7,322 bases of DNA from Ignavibacteriales bacterium. Its GTDB lineage: Bacteria > Bacteroidota > Ignavibacteria > Ignavibacteriales > Melioribacteraceae. Both the position numbers and the translations under genes were made by a program. Below, in pieces: positions 1-6,652 of the stretch. The notes under the pieces are model-generated. The model did no database searches and was not told where the DNA came from. It worked only from the letters and a program-made list of their open reading frames with translations. The number at the start of each line of letters is the position of its first letter. Within the stretch, counting starts at the first letter, position 1. Location of the stretch: positions 1 to 7,322 of the forward strand of contig JAGVBL010000359.1 in the NCBI GenBank assembly GCA_020059785.1. The letters are read 5' to 3'.

Positions 1-289
1 CCATCTCTGTAAAGATGATTGTTATAAGCACAAAAATTGTTATTCCCTTTCCGAAATGCTCCTTATAACTTTCGAGTGCAGTCTTACCAGTTATAACTGT
101 AAATCTTCCGAAAGCAACAATAAGAAAGTAAGTGAAGATACAGGAAATAAGAACCGCCCATGTAAGCATCATTCCATGCGAAGCTCCGGCTGAAGCCATT
201 GTTGTTACACTACCGGTTCCAATATTGTAGCCAACTAAAAATAGTCCGGGGCCAATTGACGATAAGAAAACAAATAATTTTTTCTTCAT
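1..289 (-). CDS. Nramp-family (divalent-metal-transporter-like) membrane protein, N-terminal 96 residues, 3' end off window
   Basis: Partial gene: it starts with ATG at 289 and stays open to the left edge. The start MKKKLFVFLSSIGPGLFLVG is typical of Nramp/SLC11 proteins: a short Lys-rich head, then the 'GPG' of the first transmembrane segment. A second hydrophobic segment follows (about residues 41-61), then 'GRFTVITGKTALE' (about 62-74), which matches the loop after TM2 in Nramps ('R.G.VTG..L'), and a third segment beginning near residue 83. Classical Nramps bind Mn2+/Fe2+ through a DPGN motif in TM1. At that place this protein reads 'GYNIGTGS' (residues 20-27), so the Asp is absent and the substrate may not be a transition metal. 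It starts 7 bp after the phosphoesterase stop codon, so it is probably the distal gene of the same operon. The Nramp-fold assignment is fairly firm, but only about a fifth to a quarter of a usual Nramp is visible and the substrate is unknown. Confidence 0.82.
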   Translation of the reverse strand, partial: MKKKLFVFLSSIGPGLFLVGYNIGTGSVTTMASAGASHGMMLTWAVLISCIFTYFLIVAFGRFTVITGKTALESYKEHFGKGITIFVLITIIFTEM

Positions 290-296
290 GATTTTT

Positions 297-1514
297 CTAC
301 TTAGTTAGTTCAAATGAATCGTATAATTGTCCATTAACAGTATATGACTTATAATTAATTTTATTATCGTTAACTTCAATCACCTGATATAGCTGGACTT
401 TTTCACCCGTCTTTACAAACAAATCATTGTATCTATTACCAAGAGGATATGCTTTAGGACCACTTACAGATACAACATACACTGTTCCTTTCTCATTATC
501 AGCTACAGCATTTCCATTAAGTATTTTTTTCGAACGTGAATAGGTGTGATCATGGCCGGTAAGTACTAGGTCAACTGAATATTTATCAAATATTGGTTGA
601 AGAAAATTCCTGGTTCTTTTATCGTCCCTTTCACTTGTTGAAGAATAAATTGGATGATGGAAAGTAACTATAGTCCATTTATTAGGATTATTTGATAACA
701 GATTATCCAGCCATTTTGATTGTTCCTCAACTTTATCATTTGTATTAATGATTACAAAGCGAACTCCCTGATAATCGATATAATAAGTAGTCTCCTTAAA
801 ATCTTCCGGACCGTTCTCGGGTAATGTAAAATGAGTGAGCCATCTATCAGAGATCACCTTCGACTTTTTTATTTTACCATCAGCATCAATAAACAGATGA
901 TCATGATTACCGGATGTTGCAATTAAAGGAGTAACTCTAAAAATAAATCCGGCTGAATAAAAGAACTCACCCCACAGATCATCATAAGGTTCAGAAACTA
1001 AATCTCCACCGAACAACCAAAAGTCCGCATCACCTGCATTCTTAAATGCTGCTCGGAAAACTCTCGAGCAATATTCCATAATATCATTCTGGGGATCACC
1101 TAAATAGACAAATTTGAACGGAGTGTTTTTTGAATCCGCTGTTGTAAACTGATTCCACTCGCTCCAGATAGAATCACTTCCAACTCTATATACATAAACT
1201 GTATTTGGTAAAAGGTTCTTAATAACCGCTGAATAATGAAATACTTCCTGAGATTTATCAGTTATAAAGCTCTCTTTAGATGCATTTATTTCTGTAACCT
1301 TCTGTTTGAAATTGATCCATTGAGTTGATTCAGCAATCTGAACTATTGGATTATAAACTTCACTTAGAGAACGCCATGTTACGGCAATACTTGTAGCCGG
1401 TTCGGGTGTAAGGTTAAGAACTATTCTTTGCGGAAATAAATTATCCGGTTTCTGTTGAGCAAAAAGATTTACTGATAAAAAACAAAATAGGATAAGAAAA
1501 AATTTTTTCGTCAT
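297..1514 (-). CDS. Secreted purple-acid-phosphatase-like metallophosphoesterase with N-terminal fibronectin-III-like domain
   Basis: A 405-residue exported protein. Residues 1-20 form a signal peptide (MTKKFF, hydrophobic core, then 'LFAQ'). Residues about 28-126 look like the purple acid phosphatase N-terminal Fn3-like domain ('PQRIVLNLTPEPATSIAVTW', 'LLPNTVYVYRVG'). Residues about 133-360 form a calcineurin-like phosphoesterase domain with its metal-binding blocks in order: 'GDPQ' (139-142), 'GGDLV' (169-173), 'GNHDH' (202-206), 'FHHP' (285-288) and 'GHDHTYSR' (320-327). These ligate a two-metal centre that hydrolyses phosphomonoesters or diesters, here in the periplasm or outside the cell. 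In true purple acid phosphatases the second block is GDxxY; the position of the iron-binding Tyr is Ser174 here, so this enzyme is probably not purple and may use other metals. Its gene lies 23 bp after the upstream toroid-protein gene and 7 bp before the Nramp-like gene. In this context it may remove phosphate from a glycan or a released sugar phosphate, but the substrate cannot be read from sequence. No strong Shine-Dalgarno is seen; the start is fixed by the signal peptide. Confidence 0.93.
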   Translation of the reverse strand: MTKKFFLILFCFLSVNLFAQQKPDNLFPQRIVLNLTPEPATSIAVTWRSLSEVYNPIVQIAESTQWINFKQKVTEINASKESFITDKSQEVFHYSAVIKNLLPNTVYVYRVGSDSIWSEWNQFTTADSKNTPFKFVYLGDPQNDIMEYCSRVFRAAFKNAGDADFWLFGGDLVSEPYDDLWGEFFYSAGFIFRVTPLIATSGNHDHLFIDADGKIKKSKVISDRWLTHFTLPENGPEDFKETTYYIDYQGVRFVIINTNDKVEEQSKWLDNLLSNNPNKWTIVTFHHPIYSSTSERDDKRTRNFLQPIFDKYSVDLVLTGHDHTYSRSKKILNGNAVADNEKGTVYVVSVSGPKAYPLGNRYNDLFVKTGEKVQLYQVIEVNDNKINYKSYTVNGQLYDSFELTK

Positions 1515-1537
1515 ATTATTTGCCCATCACTATTGAT

Positions 1538-2761
1538 TTAATTGAATTTATAATTGTAATAATCGCAAAGGAACCTTAATCCGAATGAGGTTCCAACATC
1601 TCTTTGTGTGAGCCAGATTTTTCCCTGTCTGCTTCTCGTCCTTGTGTCTATTACAGAACCGCGTAAATTGGGATCGGGATGATCTGCAGAAAATCTATTA
1701 TTCAAAATCCATTTTGCTGAGAGCTCAATACTATCCTTAAATTCATTGAAACCGTTTTTAACTAATCTTATTGCAAGAATACCACAGAAGGCAGTTGCAG
1801 ATCCTGTTACAGAATTTTCGTTGTATCTTCCATCGATATAATTAACATAAAAAAATGTTCCGTCTTTGCGCATTGCTTTTAAATAAGTCCTCAATGTTTT
1901 TGCAGCAGCTTCAAGATATCTTCTATCTCCTGTTAAATCAAATCCTTCAATTAGCGATTCAGCGTACCATAAATTAAACCTTGGATGAAATGTCCCTTCA
2001 CTTTTATGATTTGGAGTAAAGTCCATCCATAAACCGTACTGGTCCTGTTTTTGAATTAAGCTCTCACACAGATCAATAAATACTTTTTTGTATTCTCCAT
2101 TCTTTGTAAACTCATACATGTCTTTGAATAATGAGCCTTCATTATTAGGTCTGGAAACATCATACAATGTTTGTTCTTTTTTATCAGGCCAGAAAGGGCT
2201 ATTCTCTTTTAATACTTCTCCAGATTTGGGATCAACAGCATCATAAAAAACTCCGTGTTCGGGTACATACATATTTTCGAGCATCCACTTACCGGCACTT
2301 GTAGCAACTTCTGCATACTTTTTATCACCGGTTGCTTTATATAGATTGAATAATCCGGGAGTACCATCCGAGACAGTTGCAAAAATAATATTATCATTAC
2401 CGTCACCATGAATTGCATTCAGCATTCCTTTTAATTTGGGATGATCGGTAATAAGAAGACTAACCCACCAGTTGCCGGCACGGATTGCTTCATCAAGATA
2501 TTTTTTGTTCTTTGTAATTTTATACGACTCAACCAGAGCGTTTATAACCTGACCTGTATGCCAAGGTGGTTCATACTCATACCATTTTCCTTCGGTAAGG
2601 TTGTAATCGCATTTCGATTTTCCTATTTCATCAAGAAGTGTAAATGCTGCAAAGTTAGAAGTCTCTTCAATTGCTTTAAGAACCTTTTCTTTTTGCTGGG
2701 CCGTTGATAAAACAGGTATTGATAATAATATTACTGCAAACAACATTTTTGATAATTTCAT
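1538..2761 (-). CDS. Secreted alpha/alpha-toroid protein, probable glycan-active enzyme of unassigned family
   Basis: A 407-residue exported protein. Residues 1-22 are a signal peptide ending 'LSTAQ', which supports the chosen ATG. The rest is a series of helical hairpins of the six-hairpin glycosidase (alpha/alpha-toroid) type. The repeat signature 'x-T-G-D-x-x-Y-x-x-A/V' occurs several times: 'TKNKKYLDEA' (83-92), 'TGDKKYAEVA' (144-153), 'NGEYKKVF' (221-228) and 'TGDRRYLEAA' (277-286). Conserved-looking loops that could line the toroid cavity are 'YEPPWHTGQ' (63-71), 'AIHGDG' (116-121), 'SDGTPGL' (131-137), 'SRPNNEGS' (203-210), 'FHPRFNLWYAES' (258-269) and 'TQRDVGTSFG' (385-394). This fold is shared by unsaturated glucuronyl hydrolases (GH88/GH105), GH127-type enzymes, some polysaccharide lyases and the C-terminal part of glucuronyl C5-epimerases, and I cannot choose among them. 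It starts 15 bp after the GH84-like gene, so it probably acts on the same glycan. The fold and export are well supported; the reaction is unknown. Confidence 0.88.
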   Translation of the reverse strand: MKLSKMLFAVILLSIPVLSTAQQKEKVLKAIEETSNFAAFTLLDEIGKSKCDYNLTEGKWYEYEPPWHTGQVINALVESYKITKNKKYLDEAIRAGNWWVSLLITDHPKLKGMLNAIHGDGNDNIIFATVSDGTPGLFNLYKATGDKKYAEVATSAGKWMLENMYVPEHGVFYDAVDPKSGEVLKENSPFWPDKKEQTLYDVSRPNNEGSLFKDMYEFTKNGEYKKVFIDLCESLIQKQDQYGLWMDFTPNHKSEGTFHPRFNLWYAESLIEGFDLTGDRRYLEAAAKTLRTYLKAMRKDGTFFYVNYIDGRYNENSVTGSATAFCGILAIRLVKNGFNEFKDSIELSAKWILNNRFSADHPDPNLRGSVIDTRTRSRQGKIWLTQRDVGTSFGLRFLCDYYNYKFN

Positions 2762-2776
2762 TTCGATACCATATTA

Positions 2777-4666
2777 TTATTGAATTTTATTAAAATCGGG
2801 AAGCTGAATCATAATTGTCCTTACCCGATTGTAGATTTCATTATTAACTGACTTAACCTTATCAAGAATCTCGTTCCTCTTTCTGTAAAGAGCATTACAT
2901 ATTAGAATAAAATCCTCTTTTGAAGTAACCATAGGAACAGAGTTTTTCAATTGCATACATAGCGCTTTGAATCTTCCATAATTCAAATGATAATAGAACG
3001 GATTTTTCTCTGTAATAAATCTTGTATCTCTAATCGATTTCCAGAGTTGATCGGCTTCATACCAGAGTTCTCTTTGTTTAATTTCTTTAACCAGTGCCAG
3101 CTCGGTTTCTTTATATCGGAACAGCAGATTGATAGAACTATTACCATAAAGTTTTTGCATTGCATCTATAAGAGAAAGCTCCGGTTTATATCTATCGCCT
3201 TCCCACATATAAGCATTTGCAGTCATCGTTGCGGCACGGCTGGTTTCACCTGTTCCATCACCATTAATAAAAATTCCATTTCCGCCGGTTTTCAATTCAA
3301 ACTGTACGGGAAAATCATTACCATAAGCATTGAACATCGTTCTGGCGGTAAACTCCATATCGGCAAAAATAGAATTATCAAATAGGAATGGTTTACGTCC
3401 GGATAAATTTTGTGTCCAATCTGTAAGATCATCATCTGTAATTTTTCTGGAACAAACGAATGGACCTGTCCACATTATCAAAACCTCATCGGGCATTTTC
3501 TCGCTTATTATTTTAAGGTCACGTTTTAATGGTTCATAAGCATCCGATCCCCATGGTGTGTTGAGATACAACTTCATATTGCCATAATACATTTCTTCAT
3601 AAGTATAAAATGCCGGGCAATAAAGATATTCGAGTGAATAATTTTTACTTTTCGACCAGCTTACAATTTCATTCATAAGGAATGAATGAGCTTCTACCAT
3701 AGTAGAAAATTTTTTTCTATCGTTCTCCGATGGAAGTACATATCCCTTACCATATTCAAACGGCGGGGTATCATCGGCTAAAATCATTATTCTGGAAATT
3801 CCTGATTTATATGCCTCTTCAATTACTTCCTTTATTCTCAGAATATGATTGCTGCTGGAAATTTCTATTGGTTCACCCTTATACAGATTTAGCATAAGAA
3901 GAGAATTAACCCCGCCAAAATCCTTTGACCAGTTAGAAAATTCCGTCAGGTTTTTTTTCAAATCCTCATCAATTGCACTCCACGAATAATCTTTATTGTG
4001 AAGTGATATTGTTTCTATCTTGTAACGCACCATCCAGTCAAGATCGTTACTTATATGATTTGGGAAAGGATTGCTATTAAAAAGTCTTCTTGAAAATTTT
4101 GGATAATCTAAAATTTCTGCTTCTCTTATAACTACTTTATTGTTATTTCTAATTACAAGTTGCGATAATGAAGTTGAGCCATAAATAAGTCCCTGCTTAG
4201 AATTTCCCTTAACTGTTATGATTTTTTTTTCATCGCTCCACTTAATAGAATAGGCCTGATTACCGTGCTCGCTTAAGAAAGAGCTTTCTAAAGAGAAATA
4301 AATTATTAGGGGGTAGTTATCTTTAGTTATTAAATGTTTTTTCTGAATGGGTAAGTGACCGTAATTAAATTTTGCGAGTTGCCTGTTAAAGATTCCCGCA
4401 GCTCTAATCTCCTCATCTGATGAAGCAATTAATAACGCCAGTGGATTGCCATTATCATCAAAGAGGTTTAAATAAGTATCCGAATAATTCGCAAATACAG
4501 GTACCGGATAGACGTCCGCAGTTTTGCTTTCAATCCAGAGAAAATTTATTGCGTCCGACTGTAATCTTTCATCAAGAGGAACAGGACGCGCCGGATCGTT
4601 CTGAGAAAGAATATTTGTAAATAAAATTAAAGTGATTGTTATAATATTTATAAAATATTTTTTCAT
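2777..4666 (-). CDS. Secreted GH84-like glycoside hydrolase (beta-N-acetylglucosaminidase / O-GlcNAcase type)
   Basis: A 629-residue exported protein with a signal peptide at 1-22 ('TNILSQ'). It has the three-part layout of bacterial GH84 enzymes. An N-terminal alpha/beta domain (about 45-185) contains 'KQGLIYGSTSLSQLV', the usual hexosaminidase N-domain motif. A TIM barrel (about 190-480) and a helical C-terminal region (about 490-625) follow. GH84 enzymes cut terminal beta-GlcNAc by substrate-assisted catalysis with a neighbouring Asp pair, here 'LADDTPP' with Asp298-Asp299. Other family landmarks are Lys225 ('HNKDY'), 'MWTGPFVCS' (398-406), and Asn431 with Asp436 ('FDNSIFAD'), spaced like the GlcNAc-binding Asn and Asp of characterised GH84s. 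A 'GIFINGD...ETSRAA...AYMW' region (464-488) matches the Asn/Ala-Ser helix of the family. The usual 'EGFYG' motif at the barrel start is missing; 'SRRLFNSNPF' (192-201) stands there. This is therefore a divergent member and may prefer a different N-acetylated sugar. It starts 5 bp after the upstream stop codon, implying co-transcription. Confidence 0.85.
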   Translation of the reverse strand: MKKYFINIITITLILFTNILSQNDPARPVPLDERLQSDAINFLWIESKTADVYPVPVFANYSDTYLNLFDDNGNPLALLIASSDEEIRAAGIFNRQLAKFNYGHLPIQKKHLITKDNYPLIIYFSLESSFLSEHGNQAYSIKWSDEKKIITVKGNSKQGLIYGSTSLSQLVIRNNNKVVIREAEILDYPKFSRRLFNSNPFPNHISNDLDWMVRYKIETISLHNKDYSWSAIDEDLKKNLTEFSNWSKDFGGVNSLLMLNLYKGEPIEISSSNHILRIKEVIEEAYKSGISRIMILADDTPPFEYGKGYVLPSENDRKKFSTMVEAHSFLMNEIVSWSKSKNYSLEYLYCPAFYTYEEMYYGNMKLYLNTPWGSDAYEPLKRDLKIISEKMPDEVLIMWTGPFVCSRKITDDDLTDWTQNLSGRKPFLFDNSIFADMEFTARTMFNAYGNDFPVQFELKTGGNGIFINGDGTGETSRAATMTANAYMWEGDRYKPELSLIDAMQKLYGNSSINLLFRYKETELALVKEIKQRELWYEADQLWKSIRDTRFITEKNPFYYHLNYGRFKALCMQLKNSVPMVTSKEDFILICNALYRKRNEILDKVKSVNNEIYNRVRTIMIQLPDFNKIQ

Positions 4667-4671
4667 AGCTT

Positions 4672-6558
4672 CTATTTTATTTTTATCCTGTAATGAACTT
4701 CTTTTAAAAAATTTTCATTTCCGGGTTTTACTTTTATAATAAAAGGATAACCTTTTAGCGAAGGAAGCGGTTGATTATATCTATTATTATCTGTTCCTAT
4801 TTCAAGTTCACAGTCCTTTGAAATAAGTTCGAAAATAAATTCCTTGGTTCCGCCAAGTATTTCTACTTTATTATCAGAGATTTTATTAAAAGTTGTATTC
4901 GGATTTTGAATAAAGGGTTCAACAATTCTAACTTCGGATTTTGATCCATGAAACCTGAGCTTGATTTTTTTCTCAATAAACTGATCGGCTATTATATGTG
5001 TTAAATTATATGCAACTCCGCCTTCCCACCTATTACGGTCCTTCAATTCTCCGCTTGCAGTAACAATAAATTCGTCGTTATTTTCACTTACATAAATCCG
5101 TGAATCGAACTCGTAAAGGTTTGCGTAATAAGCATTGCTATCTGTGAATTCAATTCTTGGAGTGAGCGTTAATGTGTTTTCAACTTTAGGATAATTAAAT
5201 TCCCACTGGAAGTATTCAGTTTGACTTGATGCCTGGAGATAACCGTAATTTTCTACCCATAAATTTGTTATAGATCCTCCAGAAGGCCTGTGCATATACT
5301 TAAAATCAGCCCCTCTTCTCATATCTTTATAACTGTATCCTGTAACTGTTGCCATAAAATTTTTTGTTTTTACCAATGCAACATCAATCGTTTTAAAATA
5401 TTTTGACCAGCCGGAATTTTGAGTTGGAAGAGGAGGCGTTTCACCATCACTTTGATCACCATACAGAATTGCCATTGCAAGATTTTTAGCACGGCAGAAA
5501 GTTGGATAGATGCATGGCGGTGAATCATACATAAAATAATAATGAGGACCTAAAGTTAATAGACCGCGCTCCCTCATTTTCATAAAGTAATTCATATTAG
5601 CCAAAGCTGCGGTTCGATATACGGGATCTTCATCTGAAAACAGTGAGAATAAAATTTGTGAACCATCGGCAGTAAGACTTCCGTATGTTGTCCATTTGCT
5701 TGATCTAACTCCCCATGAACCGTCTGTTGATCCATCCGGGTAAATAAAATAGATTAACCGCTTAAGCGATTTTCTCACATACTCTTCTGCTATTTTGTTG
5801 TTCATCAATTTTGCATAAAGTCCTAATCCCCACATAGACATATCCATATTATAGCCCAAATCAATTCCGTACTTTGTTCCGCGTATTCTATTTCCTTCAC
5901 CGGTAAGAAAATAATCTTCATCCATTTTTGATAATAATAGATATGCGAGTTCATCGGCTTTACTTACGTAGGACTGGTCTTTAAATATTTGATATACAAC
6001 TGCTAATGTAGCGGTTGTAGTTGCACAATAATTAATGCTTGCAAACTCGTGATTCATATTAATAACGAGCCAGTCGGCTGCCTTCTTAATTGATTCTTTC
6101 CAGCGTAGAGATTGTAATGAAGTAAAATATTTTTCAAGAAGCGGGAATGATGCAGCCATCATTAACAATTGGTCGGTTGTTGTACCTGTCCATTCAGATG
6201 GAGTTTCGAACCAGGAACCATCTTCTTTCTGCTGATTAATTAACCAATCACCGGTTGAAATTGCTGCGCTAAGATATTTTTCATCACCAGTTTCCTTATA
6301 AGCAATAGTAAAAGGTAAAACAGTTTCGGAAGCGCGTGCGTGATAATCTTTGCATGCTTCACAATAGAAGGCGCCGTAATTACTACTATTTTTATCGGTA
6401 TTTTGAATTTTGAGAAGATCATCAACAAGTATTAAAAGACTGTTTTTAAAACTTTCTTTTAAAGAAATTTTGTCGCCGGCATATAAAATACCTTTAACAG
6501 TAAGACTTATTATTAAGTAAAAAAATAAAATTGGCAGTATGTATTTTTTTTTCTTCAT
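4672..6558 (-). CDS. Secreted alpha/alpha-toroid plus beta-sandwich protein, polysaccharide-lyase-like, unassigned family
   Basis: A 628-residue protein. A Lys-rich start and a hydrophobic stretch (residues 6-27, ending 'ILYAG') form a signal peptide. There is no lipobox Cys, so it is periplasmic or secreted, or possibly anchored by an uncut segment. Residues about 33-370 form an alpha/alpha-toroid with the hairpin signature 'TGDEKYLSAA' (90-99) and the turn 'QKEDGSW' (110-116). Residues about 385-628 are beta-rich, as in heparinase II/III-like and other toroid-sandwich lyases. Possible active-site patches are 'FYCEACKDYHAR' (64-75; Cys66, Cys69, His73), 'INYCATTTAT' (175-184), 'DLGYNMDMSMWGL' (233-245), 'SSKWTTYG' (286-293) and 'GPHYYFMYD' (337-345). 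Asn, Tyr, His and Arg are typical catalytic residues in lyases of this shape, but I cannot assign them with certainty. The gene lies 94 bp after the symporter gene and 5 bp before the GH84-like gene. A lyase acting on uronic-acid-containing glycan is plausible; a hydrolase is an alternative. The reading frame near the start holds an A9 run (minus strand, 6552-6544). Confidence 0.88.
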   Translation of the reverse strand: MKKKKYILPILFFYLIISLTVKGILYAGDKISLKESFKNSLLILVDDLLKIQNTDKNSSNYGAFYCEACKDYHARASETVLPFTIAYKETGDEKYLSAAISTGDWLINQQKEDGSWFETPSEWTGTTTDQLLMMAASFPLLEKYFTSLQSLRWKESIKKAADWLVINMNHEFASINYCATTTATLAVVYQIFKDQSYVSKADELAYLLLSKMDEDYFLTGEGNRIRGTKYGIDLGYNMDMSMWGLGLYAKLMNNKIAEEYVRKSLKRLIYFIYPDGSTDGSWGVRSSKWTTYGSLTADGSQILFSLFSDEDPVYRTAALANMNYFMKMRERGLLTLGPHYYFMYDSPPCIYPTFCRAKNLAMAILYGDQSDGETPPLPTQNSGWSKYFKTIDVALVKTKNFMATVTGYSYKDMRRGADFKYMHRPSGGSITNLWVENYGYLQASSQTEYFQWEFNYPKVENTLTLTPRIEFTDSNAYYANLYEFDSRIYVSENNDEFIVTASGELKDRNRWEGGVAYNLTHIIADQFIEKKIKLRFHGSKSEVRIVEPFIQNPNTTFNKISDNKVEILGGTKEFIFELISKDCELEIGTDNNRYNQPLPSLKGYPFIIKVKPGNENFLKEVHYRIKIK

Positions 6559-6604
6559 CGGACTTAAGATTGACAGAACCAGTACTTATTCCACAATAAA
6601 AATG

Positions 6605-6628
6605 ACAATCAAATTTTACTGTGATTGT
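6605..6628 (-). terminator. Weak hairpin with U-rich tail after the symporter gene (possible attenuating terminator)
   Basis: The 94-bp gap after the symporter stop codon holds a perfect 7-bp inverted repeat, ACAATCA (6605-6611) and TGATTGT (6622-6628), separated by 10 bases. On the minus strand the hairpin is followed by CATTTTTATT, so the order fits a rho-independent terminator for the symporter transcript. The stem has only two G-C pairs and the loop is long, so it would be unstable; read-through into the enzyme genes is likely. It could equally be a binding site for a regulator of the downstream genes, or chance in AT-rich DNA. Confidence 0.25.
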
Positions 6629-6652
6629 AGAAATATTCATGGTTTATATTTT

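Noticed and set aside
2441..2707. An 88-codon plus-strand open frame opposite the toroid gene
   Set aside because: It overlaps the signal-peptide-bearing toroid gene entirely and shows no family features.
2987..3385. A 132-codon open frame on the plus strand
   Set aside because: It lies wholly opposite the well-supported GH84-like gene, its translation is Ile/Phe/Cys-rich without recognisable motifs, and it has no ribosome binding site. It is a shadow of the gene on the other strand.
4667..4671. Search for terminators or promoters in the other gene gaps
   Set aside because: The gaps of 5, 15, 23 and 7 bp are too short for independent units and show no hairpins; co-transcription explains them.
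6585..6612. Possible promoter for the enzyme genes: TTGATT (6612-6607) and AATAAG (6590-6585) on the minus strand, 16 bp apart
   Set aside because: Each box matches the general sigma-70 consensus in only four of six bases, and the region is AT-rich. Bacteroidota-type promoters differ, and no good TAnnTTTG box was found either.
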